From Pseudomonadota bacterium (GTDB lineage Bacteria > Desulfobacterota > Desulfovibrionia > Desulfovibrionales > Desulfovibrionaceae): a DNA stretch of 54,000 nucleotides. This document shows positions 7,884 through 16,651 of the stretch, in pieces. A model generated the notes under the pieces. It ran no database searches. It saw only the letters and a list, made by a program, of their open reading frames with translations, and was not told the origin of the DNA. The first letter of the stretch is position 1. Every line of letters starts with the position of its first letter. Where the stretch lies: positions 1 to 54,000 of the forward strand of contig JAEWPX010000165.1 of NCBI GenBank assembly GCA_023399375.1, given 5' to 3'. Both the position numbers and the translations under genes were made by a program.

Positions 7884-8378
7884 ATGGACCAGCAGACCGA
7901 CCTCGGTCAGATCGAAAAGATCGTGTACCTCAACCGCGTGGCCAAGGTCGTCAAGGGCGGCCGCCGGTTCAGCTTCAGCGCCCTGGTCGTCGTCGGCGAC
8001 GGCAAGGGGTCTGTGGGCTATGGCCTGGGCAAGGCCAACGAGGTTCCCGAGGCCATCCGCAAGGCCACTGAGCAAGCGCGTAAGGGCATGATCAACATTC
8101 CCCTGCTCGACGGCACCCTGCCTTATGAAGTGCTCGGTCAGTTCGGCGCCGGCCGCGTCATGCTCAAGCCCGCTTCCAAGGGCACCGGCATCATCGCCGG
8201 CGGCCCGGTCCGTGCGATCATGGAAGCCTGCGGCGTCCATGATATCCTGACCAAGGCCATCGGCACCAACAATCCGCACAACGTCCTGCGCGCCACCATG
8301 GAAGGCCTGGCGTCGCTGCGCAGCGCCGACGCCGTCGGCGCCATGCGCGGCAAGGCCCTGGCCACCCCGCGCAAATAA
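7884..8378 (+). CDS. rpsE: 30S ribosomal protein S5
   Basis: I chose the ATG at 7884 (MDQQTDLGQIEKIVYLNRVA, 164 aa) because AAGGA lies about seven bases upstream. A longer start at 7842 inside rplR lacks such a site. The S5 signatures KGGRRFSFSALVVVGDGKG and PAGTGIIAGGPVR-like PASKGTGIIAGGPVRAI are present. S5 sits at the mRNA entry site and influences decoding accuracy. Confidence 0.95.
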   Translation: MDQQTDLGQIEKIVYLNRVAKVVKGGRRFSFSALVVVGDGKGSVGYGLGKANEVPEAIRKATEQARKGMINIPLLDGTLPYEVLGQFGAGRVMLKPASKGTGIIAGGPVRAIMEACGVHDILTKAIGTNNPHNVLRATMEGLASLRSADAVGAMRGKALATPRK

Positions 8379-8389
8379 GGAATACAGCC

Positions 8390-8569
8390 ATGGCAACCAT
8401 TACCGTGACCCTGGCCAAAAGCCGTTTCGGCAACACGCCCAAGCAGCGCGCCACCCTGGCTGCGCTTGGGCTCAAGAAAATCCGGCAGGCGCGCACCCTC
8501 GAGAAGACCGCTTCCGTGGTCGGCATGATCGAGAAGGTCAAGCACCTGGTTGAGGTGACCGAGTCATGA
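8390..8569 (+). CDS. rpmD: 50S ribosomal protein L30
   Basis: This 59-aa gene starts with ATG at 8390 behind TAAGGAA and ends TGA at 8567-8569. The product (MATITVTLAKSRFGNTPKQR, then a basic KIRQARTLEKTASVVGMIEKV) is L30, a small 23S domain II binder. The last codons overlap rplO in an ATGA junction, so the two are coupled. L30 is absent from some bacteria; here it is intact. Confidence 0.96.
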   Translation: MATITVTLAKSRFGNTPKQRATLAALGLKKIRQARTLEKTASVVGMIEKVKHLVEVTES

Positions 8570-9045
8570 AGCTGCACGAGCTCTATCCCTTTCCCGAAGA
8601 GCGCCAGAACCGCAAGCGCATCGGACGCGGTCGCGCCACCGGTCAGGGCTGCACCGCCGGCAAGGGCAACAAGGGTCAGAATGCGCGCGCCGGCGTGTCC
8701 GAGCGCCCCTGGTTCGAAGGCGGGCAGATGCCTCTGGCCCGCCGCTTGCCGAAGCGCGGGTTCAAGAACTTCAAATTCAAGGTTGTCTACCAGCCCCTGA
8801 ACCTCGACCGACTGCTGGCCGCGTTCGAGGGCAAGGACGCCATCAGCCTGGACGACATCTACGCCCGCGGTCTGGCCCAGACCGGCGCGCTGGTGAAGAT
8901 CCTGAGCCAAGGTGAGATCTCCGCCGCAGTCACCGTCGAAGCGCACCGCTTCAGCGCCAAGGCCGCGGAAAAGATTACCGCCGCCGGCGGCAAGGCCGTG
9001 ACCCTCGGGGTCGAGGCTGCCGACGCCGAAACTCCTACCGAATAA
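8566..9045 (+). CDS. rplO: 50S ribosomal protein L15
   Basis: The 159-aa product has the L15 N-terminal arginine/glycine-rich tail (RKRIGRGRATGQGCTAGKGN) and the FEGGQMPLARRLPKRGFKN block. It overlaps rpmD by four bases. L15 is a late 50S assembly protein. secY starts 12 bases after the stop, the conserved L15-SecY order. Confidence 0.97.
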   Translation: MKLHELYPFPEERQNRKRIGRGRATGQGCTAGKGNKGQNARAGVSERPWFEGGQMPLARRLPKRGFKNFKFKVVYQPLNLDRLLAAFEGKDAISLDDIYARGLAQTGALVKILSQGEISAAVTVEAHRFSAKAAEKITAAGGKAVTLGVEAADAETPTE

Positions 9046-9057
9046 ACGGAAGTTGCC

Positions 9058-10371
9058 GTGGCCCTTACCGGAGTCGAGAATCTGGCCCGTCTGCCGGAGC
9101 TGAAAAAGAAGCTCCTTTGGACCTTCGTTTTGGTGGCCGTCTACCGCATTGGCGTGCACGTTCCCGTGCCCGGTGTGGATTCGGCCGCCTTGGCGGATTT
9201 CTTCGAAAGCGCCAAGAACACGCTGTTCGGTCTGTTCGACATGTTTTCCGGCGGAGGGCTGCGCAACCTTTCCATCTTCGCCCTGGGGATCATGCCCTAC
9301 ATCTCCGCTTCCATCATCATCCAGCTGTTGACCGTGGTCAGCCCCGAACTGGCGAAGATGCAGAAGGAGGAAGGCGCGGCCGGGCGCAAGAAGATTACGC
9401 AGTATACCCGCTACGGCACGGTGCTCATCACCATTATCCAGGGCTTCGGCATCGCCGTGGGCCTGGAGAGCATGGCAAGCCCCACGGGCGCGCCCGTGGT
9501 GATCGCCGCCGGCTGGGGATTCCGGCTGATGACCATCGTCACCCTGACCGCTGGCACCGTCTTTTTGATGTGGCTCGGCGAACAGATGACGGAAAAAGGC
9601 ATCGGCAACGGCATCTCCATGATCATCTACGCCGGTATCGTTGCCGGGTTGCCGCGCGCGGTGCTGTCCACCCTGGACCTTCTCAAGGCAGGCGAACTTT
9701 CGCTGTTTGTCCTGATCCTTATTCTGGCGCTCATGGTCGCGGTGCTTGTGGCCATCGTCTTCATGGAACGGGGGCAGCGGCGCATCCCCATCCAATACGC
9801 CAAGCGCATGGTGGGGCGGAAGATGTACGGCGGCCAGACCACGCACCTGCCGCTTCGCGTAAATACGGCCGGCGTCATTCCGCCGATTTTCGCCTCCTCG
9901 ATCCTGCTGTTCCCGGCCACGCTCGGCGAATTCTCGAGCGTGCCCATGCTCAAGCAGATCGCGGCGTTTTTCAGTCCCCAGACGGTCACCTACAACGTGA
10001 TCTTCGTGGCGCTGATCGTGTTCTTCTGCTACTTCTACACGGCCATCATCTTCGATCCGGCCGACATCGCGGAGAACATCCGCAAGCAGGGCGGCTTCAT
10101 CCCCGGCATTCGCCCCGGCGCCAAGACCAAAGAGTACATCGACAAGGTCCTGGCCCGCATCACGCTCTGGGGTTCGATGTATATCTCAGTCGTCTGCGTC
10201 CTGCCGATGGTCATGATCCAGCAGTTCAACGTGCCCTTTTATTTCGGCGGCACCTCGCTTTTGATCGTGGTCGGCGTGGCCATGGACTTTATGTCGCAGA
10301 TTGAGTCGTATCTGATCTCCCGCCAGTATGAAGGTCTCATGCAGAAGGGGCGACTCAAGGGCAGGCAGTAG
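9058..10371 (+). CDS. secY: Protein translocase subunit SecY
   Basis: The 437-aa product is a polytopic membrane protein with about ten hydrophobic segments. It begins ENLARLPELKKKLLWTFVLV, with the plug-like region LFDMFSGGGLRNLSIFALGI near residues 60-80, and includes the C-terminal loop RKQGGFIPGIRPGAKTKEYI that contacts SecA and the ribosome. It forms the SecYEG channel. The start is GTG at 9058. Its position after L15 is the usual one in the spc operon. Confidence 0.98.
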   Translation: MALTGVENLARLPELKKKLLWTFVLVAVYRIGVHVPVPGVDSAALADFFESAKNTLFGLFDMFSGGGLRNLSIFALGIMPYISASIIIQLLTVVSPELAKMQKEEGAAGRKKITQYTRYGTVLITIIQGFGIAVGLESMASPTGAPVVIAAGWGFRLMTIVTLTAGTVFLMWLGEQMTEKGIGNGISMIIYAGIVAGLPRAVLSTLDLLKAGELSLFVLILILALMVAVLVAIVFMERGQRRIPIQYAKRMVGRKMYGGQTTHLPLRVNTAGVIPPIFASSILLFPATLGEFSSVPMLKQIAAFFSPQTVTYNVIFVALIVFFCYFYTAIIFDPADIAENIRKQGGFIPGIRPGAKTKEYIDKVLARITLWGSMYISVVCVLPMVMIQQFNVPFYFGGTSLLIVVGVAMDFMSQIESYLISRQYEGLMQKGRLKGRQ

Positions 10372-10374
10372 AAA

Positions 10375-11142
10375 TTGAAAAAGGTCAGGGGAATTTTCCT
10401 CAAGAACGACCTTGAAATCGCGGCGATGCGTAAGGCATGCCGCATCGTGGCCGTCATTCTGAACGATCTGCGCGAGGCAGTGCGGCCTGGCGTCAAGACC
10501 ATGCTCTTTGAGGAAATCGCACGCAAGCGCTGTGACGATTTCAAGGTGAAGCCCGCATTTCTGGGCATGTACGGATTTCCGTACGCGCTGTGCTGCTCGG
10601 TCAACGAGGAAGTGGTGCACGGCTTCCCCTCGGACCGCGTGCTGGTCGAAGGCGACATCGTCAGTTTCGACTTCGGCGTGGTCTACGATGGATTTTACGG
10701 CGACTCGGCGACCACGGTCCCGGTGGGGCAGGTGGATGCGGACAAAGCGAAACTGCTCGAGGTCACGCAGGATTCCCTGGCAACCGGTATCGAACAGGCG
10801 GTTTCCGGCAACGACCTCTACGACATTTCGCGAGCCGTGCAAAAATATGTTGAAGGCCAGGGGCTAAGTGTTGTAAGACGGTTTGTTGGTCACGGCATCG
10901 GGCGTAAGCTCCATGAAAAGCCCGAAATCCCGAATTTCGAGCCCAAGGGCGCACCGCGCGTCCCGCTTCTGCCCGGAATGGTGTTGGCCATAGAACCCAT
11001 GGTGACGGCCGGCGGGCCCGATGTCGAAGTCCTTTCGGACAACTGGACCGCCGTGACCAAGGACCGCAGCCTGTCCGCCCATTTCGAGCATACGGTGGCT
11101 GTGACCAAAAACGGTCCTCGGATTTTAAGCCTGCCCGATTGA
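10375..11142 (+). CDS. map: Methionine aminopeptidase, type I
   Basis: The 255-aa product removes the N-terminal methionine from new proteins. The metal ligands of the pita-bread fold are visible as Asp in SFDFGVVYDGFYGDSA, His in FVGHGIGRKLHEKPEIP, Glu in GMVLAIEPM and Glu in SAHFEHTVAVT. The start appears to be TTG at 10375, three bases after secY; the Shine-Dalgarno is poor, so a low initiation rate coupled to secY is likely. No N-terminal zinc-finger extension is present. Confidence 0.95.
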   Translation: MKKVRGIFLKNDLEIAAMRKACRIVAVILNDLREAVRPGVKTMLFEEIARKRCDDFKVKPAFLGMYGFPYALCCSVNEEVVHGFPSDRVLVEGDIVSFDFGVVYDGFYGDSATTVPVGQVDADKAKLLEVTQDSLATGIEQAVSGNDLYDISRAVQKYVEGQGLSVVRRFVGHGIGRKLHEKPEIPNFEPKGAPRVPLLPGMVLAIEPMVTAGGPDVEVLSDNWTAVTKDRSLSAHFEHTVAVTKNGPRILSLPD

Positions 11143-11200
11143 TGCGACCGATACCGCACGCGGCATCGGTTGTTTTCGTCGCCAGGAGACGGAGAGCGTC

Positions 11201-11314
11201 ATGAAAGTGAAACCTTCGGTGAAAAAACTTTGTCCTAAGTGCAAAATCATCCGTCGCCACGGCATCGTGCGGGTGATCTGCGAGAACCCCCGGCACAAGC
11301 AGCGCCAGGGATAA
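11201..11314 (+). CDS. rpmJ: 50S ribosomal protein L36
   Basis: The 37-aa protein MKVKPSVKKLCPKCKIIRRH (continuing GIVRVICENPRHKQRQG) has the zinc site Cys11, Cys14, Cys27, His32 of C+ type L36. The ATG at 11201 lies behind GGAGA. The gap from map (58 bases) carries an untranslated stretch, and rpsM follows after 12 bases. infA, often between map and rpmJ, is absent here. Confidence 0.97.
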   Translation: MKVKPSVKKLCPKCKIIRRHGIVRVICENPRHKQRQG

Positions 11315-11326
11315 CGGAGGAACGTC

Positions 11327-11698
<372 letters not shown>

Positions 11699-11770
11699 CG
11701 TCTGTTTTTTGCGACAGGCAACCGGCACCAAACGGTAAATCGACCCGAAAGGGCTTTGTGGAGACACGTG

Positions 11771-12157
11771 ATGGCGAAACCGCGCCGCACCGGCAAGAAA
11801 GAACGCAAGAACATTCCCGTGGGCGTGGCCCATATCCAGGCCTCGTTTAACAATACCATCGTGACCTTCACCGATCAGAAGGGCAACGTGGTCAGCTGGG
11901 CTACCTCCGGCGGCGCGGGTTTCAAGGGCTCGCGGAAGTCCACCCCCTTCGCCGCCCAGGTCGCGGCGGAAAACGCCGCCCGCAAGGCCCAGGAAAACGG
12001 CATGCGCACCGTCGGCATCCTGGTCAAAGGCCCCGGGTCGGGCCGCGAGGCCGCCATGCGCGCCATCCACAACGCGGGGTTCAAGGTCAGCTTCATCCGC
12101 GACATCACCCCCATCCCCCACAACGGCTGCCGTCCTCCGAAACGGCGCCGCGTCTGA
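11771..12157 (+). CDS. rpsK: 30S ribosomal protein S11
   Basis: The ATG at 11771 gives 128 aa (MAKPRRTGKKERKNIPVGVA), the normal S11 size; a GTG 15 bases upstream is in frame but adds no conserved residues. S11 motifs are GVAHIQASFNNTIVTFTD, SSGGAGFKGSRKSTPFAAQ-like ATSGGAGFKGSRKSTPFAAQ, and DITPIPHNGCRPPKRRRV. It lies in the platform, contacting the Shine-Dalgarno helix. A 197-base gap follows. Confidence 0.97.
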   Translation: MAKPRRTGKKERKNIPVGVAHIQASFNNTIVTFTDQKGNVVSWATSGGAGFKGSRKSTPFAAQVAAENAARKAQENGMRTVGILVKGPGSGREAAMRAIHNAGFKVSFIRDITPIPHNGCRPPKRRRV

Positions 12158-12354
12158 TCGGGCGGGAGTTTTTGTCCGGCGGTGCGAACCGTCGGCTTAT
12201 GGTATGCACTGCTCCAGGCCCGCCGTCGGGCCTGGATTGACTTTCGGTTCGCCGCGGGGGCGCGCATCGCCCGACAGGACGAAACGGACACCATGCGGGA
12301 CGCGTTGCGCTGGCGCCAAACGCCCACGGCCCGCGGCACTCAGGAGGAACGACC
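12158..12354 (+). promoter_or_regulatory. Untranslated leader before rpsD with perfect hairpin
   Basis: This 197-base gap is the longest inside the ribosomal operon. At 12214-12235 a 9-bp perfect stem (CCAGGCCCG / CGGGCCTGG) closes a CCGT loop. There is no U-tract, so it does not look like a terminator. S4 is a known autogenous translational regulator of its own operon in E. coli and Bacillus, acting through leader RNA structures. A similar role here is inference; I did not match a known S4 leader model. Confidence 0.4.
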
Positions 12355-12981
12355 TTGGCACGTTACACAGAAGCGAAATGCCGGATTTGCCGCCGGGAAG
12401 GGGCCAAGCTGTTTTTGAAGGGCGACCGTTGCTACACGGATAAATGCGCCTACGAACGCCGTCCCTACGCTCCCGGCCAGCACGGCCGCATCCGCAAAAA
12501 GATGAGCGACTACGCCATCCAGTTGCGTGAAAAACAGAAAACCCGCCGCATGTACGGCATTCTGGAAGGGCAGTTCCGCGCCTACTTTCAGCGCGCCGAC
12601 ATGAAGACCGGCGTCACCGGTGAAAACCTGCTCTCCTTCCTCGAACGCCGCATGGACAACGTCATCTACCGCCTCGGTTTCGCCAATTCGCGCAACCAGG
12701 CGCGCCAGCTCGTGCGGCACGGCATCTTCACCCTTAACGGCCGCCGCGTGACCATCCCCTCCATGCAAGTCAAGGTCGGGGACGTCATCGAAGTCCGCGA
12801 GCGCAACCGCCAGTCCCCCATCATCCTCGAAGCCCAGCAGGTCATCGCTCGTCGCGGCTGCCCCGCCTGGCTCGAGGTCGACGGCGAAAAGCTCAAGGGC
12901 AAGGTCAATGCCCTGCCCACCCGCGAGGACGTGCAGTTCCCGATCAACGAGCAGCTCATCGTCGAGCTCTACTCCAAGTAA
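12355..12981 (+). CDS. rpsD: 30S ribosomal protein S4, zinc-binding type
   Basis: The 208-aa product starts with TTG at 12355 behind CAGGAGGAA. Cys9, Cys12, Cys26 and Cys31 make the zinc knuckle of C+ type S4. The S4 RNA-binding domain is seen as FLERRMDNVIYRLGFANSRN and ARQLVRHGIFTLNGRRV. S4 starts 30S assembly and represses its own operon in model bacteria. A 32-base gap separates it from rpoA. Confidence 0.97.
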   Translation: MARYTEAKCRICRREGAKLFLKGDRCYTDKCAYERRPYAPGQHGRIRKKMSDYAIQLREKQKTRRMYGILEGQFRAYFQRADMKTGVTGENLLSFLERRMDNVIYRLGFANSRNQARQLVRHGIFTLNGRRVTIPSMQVKVGDVIEVRERNRQSPIILEAQQVIARRGCPAWLEVDGEKLKGKVNALPTREDVQFPINEQLIVELYSK

Positions 12982-13013
12982 TCGGCAAAGTACGCTTTGC
13001 ATAAGGGGACGCC

Positions 13014-14057
13014 ATGTTGATTCGCAACGGCCAAAGGCTCATCAACTCCCGCAACTGGACCGAACTGGTCAAGCCGGAAAAGCTCGAACGCGACGCCGTC
13101 TCGACCGAGACCGTCGGCCGGTTCGTGTGCGAGCCCCTGGAGCGCGGATTCGGCACGACGCTCGGCAACGCGTTGCGCCGGACCCTGCTTTCCTCCTTGC
13201 AGGGCGCGGCCATCGTCGCCGCCCGCATCGAGGGCGTGCAGCACGAGTTCTCGACCATTCCGGGGGTCATCGAGGATGTGACCGAAATCATCCTCAACCT
13301 CAAGCAGGTCCGCTTCGCCATGACCACCGAGGACCCGCAGCGTCTCACCCTTACGGCCAACCAAAAGGGCGAGGTGTACGCCAGCGCCATCCAGGGCAAC
13401 CAGAACGTCACCGTCTTGAGCGATGACGTCCTGATCGCCACCCTGTCCGATGACCGGGAACTGCGCATGGAGCTCGAGGTCCGCATGGGCAAGGGCTACG
13501 TCACCGCGGACATGCACGAGGGCCTGGACGCCGAAATCGGGCTGATTCTCCTGGATTCCAGCTTCTCGCCGGTCAAGAAGGTGGCCTACGCCATCGAACA
13601 GGCCCGTGTCGGCCAGATGACCAACTACGACAAGCTCGTCCTCGAAGTCGCCACCGACGGTTCCTTGAGCCCCGAGGACGCCATCTCCTACAGCGCCAAG
13701 ATCCTCAAGGATCAGCTTACGGTCTTCATCAATTTCGATGAGAAGGAATCCGAGGCCGACAAGGCGCGCCGCCGCGACGACATCGAGCTCAATCCGAGCC
13801 TTTTCAAGAGCATCGACGAGCTCGAACTCTCCGTGCGCGCCACCAACTGCCTCAAATCCGCCAACATCCAGACCGTTGGCGAACTGATGCAGAAAACCGA
13901 AAACGAGATGCTCAAGACCAAGAACTTCGGCAAGAAATCCCTTGAGGAGATCCGCCGGGTTCTGGAAGACATGGGCCTCGAGTTCGGCATGCGCATCGAG
14001 AACTTCGAACAAAAATACCAGGAATGGCTGAAGAGGAAGCAGGCCGATGAGACATAA
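13014..14057 (+). CDS. rpoA: RNA polymerase alpha subunit
   Basis: The 347-aa product has the assembly/dimerization domain (ERGFGTTLGNALRRTLLSSL near residues 43-62) and the C-terminal domain (ELELSVRATNCLKSANIQTV near residue 270, then LKTKNFGKKSLEEIRRVLED), which binds UP elements and activators. A linker near residue 240-262 joins them. The ATG is behind AAGGGGA. The last 11 bases overlap rplQ. Confidence 0.98.
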   Translation: MLIRNGQRLINSRNWTELVKPEKLERDAVSTETVGRFVCEPLERGFGTTLGNALRRTLLSSLQGAAIVAARIEGVQHEFSTIPGVIEDVTEIILNLKQVRFAMTTEDPQRLTLTANQKGEVYASAIQGNQNVTVLSDDVLIATLSDDRELRMELEVRMGKGYVTADMHEGLDAEIGLILLDSSFSPVKKVAYAIEQARVGQMTNYDKLVLEVATDGSLSPEDAISYSAKILKDQLTVFINFDEKESEADKARRRDDIELNPSLFKSIDELELSVRATNCLKSANIQTVGELMQKTENEMLKTKNFGKKSLEEIRRVLEDMGLEFGMRIENFEQKYQEWLKRKQADET

Positions 14058-14481
14058 GAAATCCGGACGCAAGTTTGGCAGGAACGCCTCCCACCGGAAG
14101 GCTATGCTGCGCAATATGGCGCGCTCGCTTTTCATCCACGAGCGTATCCGCACCACCGAACACAAGGCCAAAGAGCTGCGAGGCGTCGTCGAGCACCTCG
14201 TGACCCTGGCCCAGACCGACAGCGTCCACGCCCGTCGCCTGGTCTACAAGGTTCTCGAGAACCACCAGCTGGTGGCGCGCCTGTTCGACGAGATCGCCCC
14301 CCGCTTCAAGGGCCAGCCCGGCGGTTACACCCGGGTCGTCAAGATGGGCTTGCCCCGCACCGGCGACTGCGCTGCCATGGCGGTCATCGAGCTGACCAAG
14401 CAGGCCGGGGAAGAAACCCCCAAGGCCGCCGCCCCCGCTCCGGCCGAGGCTCCGGCGACGCCTGAAGCGTCCCAGGATTAA
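14047..14481 (+). CDS. rplQ: 50S ribosomal protein L17
   Basis: The 144-aa product begins MRHKKSGRKFGRNASHRKAM, with the usual L17 core ending near residue 118, then an Ala/Pro-rich tail (KAAAPAPAEAPATPEASQD) that many L17 proteins lack or vary. It overlaps rpoA by 11 bases. It is the last gene of the operon and is followed by an intrinsic terminator. Confidence 0.97.
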   Translation: MRHKKSGRKFGRNASHRKAMLRNMARSLFIHERIRTTEHKAKELRGVVEHLVTLAQTDSVHARRLVYKVLENHQLVARLFDEIAPRFKGQPGGYTRVVKMGLPRTGDCAAMAVIELTKQAGEETPKAAAPAPAEAPATPEASQD

Positions 14482-14492
14482 CGTGACTGCAC

Positions 14493-14523
14493 AGAGCGGA
14501 ACCTTCGGGTTCCGCTCTTTTTT
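14493..14523 (+). terminator. Intrinsic terminator of the ribosomal superoperon
   Basis: An 11-bp perfect stem (AGAGCGGAACC at 14493-14503, GGTTCCGCTCT at 14508-14518) closes a TTCG tetraloop and runs into TTTTTT. This is a textbook Rho-independent terminator, 11 bases after the rplQ stop, with a stabilizing UUCG loop. Confidence 0.95.
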
Positions 14524-14532
14524 GTTCCATCG

Positions 14533-14549
14533 CATAGATTTTTTCTATG
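14533..14549 (+). promoter_or_regulatory. LysR-type binding box (T-N11-A) upstream of the LysR gene
   Basis: CATAGA and TCTATG form a perfect inverted repeat around five Ts at 14533-14549, containing T-N11-A (T14535, A14547), the LysR-family consensus. It ends 15 bases before the start codon of the LysR gene, fitting autoregulation. It also lies only 10 bases after the ribosomal terminator, so the LysR promoter must be very compact or overlap it. Confidence 0.55.
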
Positions 14550-14564
14550 GAGTGAATCTTTGTT

Positions 14565-15461
14565 ATGGATATTCGGCGGCTTCAGGCCTTTGCCAAGGTC
14601 TACGACCTGCGCAGCTTTTCCAAGGCGGGTGAAGAGATGCTGCTGTCCCAACCGACCATCAGCGCCCATGTCATGGCCCTGGAAGAAGAACTCGGCACCC
14701 AGCTCTTCGACCGCCTGGGACGCACCATCCTGCCCACCCAGGCCGGCAACGTGCTCTACCGCTACTGCACAGCCATTTTCGGGCAGCTCGATCACGCCAG
14801 GGCGGACATCCTGGCCCTGTCCAAGCGGGTGGCCGGCGAACTGATCATCGGCGGCAGCACCATCCCTGCGCAGTACATCATCCCCAGGCTAGTCGCACGC
14901 TTTCTCGGCAACTATCCGGAAGTGCGCATCGAAGTGCGCTGCGGCGATACGTCCGAAATCATCGCCATGGTCGCGGAAGGGTCAGCGCACGTGGGCATTG
15001 TCGGCGCGCCCGCGTCCCAGGCCGAGCTCGTCTCCCGGCCCATCCTCCAGGACGAACTGGTGCTCATCGCGCCTGCCGCCCTGGCTGCTGCATCCGGCGC
15101 CGCGGCAACGGACCTCAAGACCAGGCTCCTCGGCGTACCTTGGGTCATGCGCGAACCGGGTTCGGGCACGCAGTTGGCCCTCGAACAGGCCCTGGCCCGG
15201 GCCGAAATCGACGTGCGCGACCTGCGCGTCATGCTTCAGGTGCATTCGTCCGTAGCCATACTCGAATGCGTGGAGGCGGGCCTTGGCGTGGCCGCCATCT
15301 CGCGCATGGCTGCGGCGAATTATCTGGAACGCGGCGGCATCGCCATCCTGCCGGCTGAAGGCCTTGCTATGCGCCGTGATTTTTACGTGGTGCAGCACGG
15401 CCGCCGCTACATGTTTCCGGCCCAGCGCCTGTTTCTGCGCGCCTGCGACAGCGTACAGTAA
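14565..15461 (+). CDS. LysR-family transcriptional regulator
   Basis: The 298-aa product has an N-terminal winged helix-turn-helix (residues 1-60, with FSKAGEEMLLSQPTISAHVM) and a C-terminal periplasmic-binding-like effector domain from about residue 90 (GELIIGGSTIPAQYIIPRLV). It resembles the CysB-like subgroup seen next to selenium or sulfur genes in sulfate reducers, but no target gene is adjacent: flagellin is convergent. The effector is unknown. GGAG lies 12 bases before the ATG, slightly far. The gene ends at a bidirectional terminator. Confidence 0.9.
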   Translation: MDIRRLQAFAKVYDLRSFSKAGEEMLLSQPTISAHVMALEEELGTQLFDRLGRTILPTQAGNVLYRYCTAIFGQLDHARADILALSKRVAGELIIGGSTIPAQYIIPRLVARFLGNYPEVRIEVRCGDTSEIIAMVAEGSAHVGIVGAPASQAELVSRPILQDELVLIAPAALAAASGAAATDLKTRLLGVPWVMREPGSGTQLALEQALARAEIDVRDLRVMLQVHSSVAILECVEAGLGVAAISRMAAANYLERGGIAILPAEGLAMRRDFYVVQHGRRYMFPAQRLFLRACDSVQ

Positions 15462-15479
15462 CCCTCTGGTTCCCCAACG

Positions 15480-15513
15480 AAAAAGGCCGCCCGGCATCCC
15501 GGGCGGCCTTTTT
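15480..15513. terminator. Bidirectional intrinsic terminator between LysR gene and flagellin
   Basis: AAAAAGGCCGCCCGG (15480-15494) pairs perfectly with CCGGGCGGCCTTTTT (15499-15513) around a CATC loop. Because the stem has A-tract and T-tract ends, it can terminate both the rightward LysR transcript and the leftward flagellin transcript. Confidence 0.93.
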
Positions 15514-15534
15514 GTTTTGGCTTGCGTGGCGTTA

Positions 15535-16428
15535 TTAACCGCCGATGAGCTGCATGGCCATCTTCGGCAGGGAGTTGGCCTGGGAGAGCATGGCCACTGC
15601 GGACTGGGTGAGGATCTGTTCCCGCACGAACTGGGTCATTTCCGTGGCCACGTCCACATCGGAGATCTGGGATTCCGCGGCCTGGAGGTTTTCGGCCTGG
15701 ATCTGCAGGTTGGAGATGGTGTTCTCCAGACGGTTCTGCAGGGCGCCCAGGTTGGCGCGGATCTTGTCCTTGGAGACGATGGCCGTCTTGATGGCGTCCA
15801 GGGCTTCCTGGGCCTGCTGCTGCGTGGAGATGCTGCGGCCTGCCTTGCCTGCGGCCGCGCCGATGCCCACGCCCAGGGCCGAAGCCGTGGAGGTGCCGAT
15901 CTGCACGTAGTAGTAGTCTTCCGCGCTGGCGTTGCCGGAGCCGAAATGCACCTTGAGCTTGCCGGTTGCGTTGATGCCGGAGCCGTTGTGCGTCGCGCCG
16001 GACAGGTTGCCGTTGAGCAGGTAGATGCCGTTGAAGTCCGTGGCGTTGGCGATTCGGGTGATTTCCGAGGCCATCGCCTGGTATTCCGAGTCGATGATGA
16101 GACGCTGGTCCGAGGTGTAGGTGCCGGTGGCGGCCTGTTCGGCCAGTTCCTTCATGCGGATGAGCTTTTCGTCCACGACCTGGAGCGCGCCGTCCGCCGT
16201 CTGGATCATGGAGATGGCGTCGTTGGCGTTGCGCACGCCCTGGTTGATGGCCGAGATGTCGGAACGCATGAGTTCGCGAATCGCCAGGCCGGCGGCGTCG
16301 TCGGCCGAAGAATTGATGCGCAGACCCGAAGACAGACGCTTGGTCGAGGTGGCAAGGGCGCTGTAGGAATTGGACAGGTTCCTAGAAGCGTTCATGGCCA
16401 TCATGTTGTGGTTGATAACGAGCGACAT
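15535..16428 (-). CDS. fliC: Flagellin
   Basis: The 297-aa product forms the flagellar filament. The D0/D1 N-terminus (MSLVINHNMMAMNASRNLSN, then KRLSSGLRINSSADDAAGLA) and C-terminus (VREQILTQSAVAMLSQANSL) are highly conserved, while the middle (about residues 140-200) is short, so the outer domains are small. There is no signal peptide, as expected for type III export. AAGGAGGA lies six bases before the ATG. Two sigma-28-type promoters lie about 190 and 390 bases upstream, leaving a long 5' leader in which CAAGGAGGA could bind CsrA, a known control of flagellin in bacteria with FliW/CsrA (inference). Confidence 0.96.
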   Translation of the reverse strand: MSLVINHNMMAMNASRNLSNSYSALATSTKRLSSGLRINSSADDAAGLAIRELMRSDISAINQGVRNANDAISMIQTADGALQVVDEKLIRMKELAEQAATGTYTSDQRLIIDSEYQAMASEITRIANATDFNGIYLLNGNLSGATHNGSGINATGKLKVHFGSGNASAEDYYYVQIGTSTASALGVGIGAAAGKAGRSISTQQQAQEALDAIKTAIVSKDKIRANLGALQNRLENTISNLQIQAENLQAAESQISDVDVATEMTQFVREQILTQSAVAMLSQANSLPKMAMQLIGG

Positions 16429-16620
16429 GGCTTTTCCTCCTTGAAAAGTGTGTGCATCCAGCTAGTTGCCCATGTAGGCGAGGAGCTCGCCGGCGGCATG
16501 GGGTAAGTCGTTGGTGCTGCTTGCGCGGTGCGCTGGCTTGCTCCTTGACAGTGACATTGTTGCAAGACTCCGGTGCCTCTTTCCTCTATGCAGCCTCCTT
16601 GTGGTGACTGCTTGCACGCT

Positions 16621-16647
16621 CTATCGGACTTCCTGGAAATCCCTTTA
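16621..16647 (-). promoter_or_regulatory. Sigma-28 (FliA)-type promoter, proximal, for flagellin
   Basis: Read on the minus strand, TAAA (16644-16647) is followed by exactly 15 bases and TCCGATAG (16621-16628). The FliA consensus is TAAA-N15-GCCGATAA, so the -35 core and six of eight -10 bases match. The predicted transcript starts near 16613 and leaves about 185 bases before the flagellin ATG. Confidence 0.85.
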
Positions 16648-16651
16648 GGAA

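Noticed and set aside
12182..12443. Small open frames in the rpsD leader
   Set aside because: They run into rpsD in other frames and have no ribosome site; the region reads better as untranslated leader.
16550..16580. Sigma-54-like GGCAC...TTGCA in the flagellin leader
   Set aside because: The spacing between the GG and GC elements is two bases too long for sigma-54, and sigma-28 sites with exact spacing explain expression.
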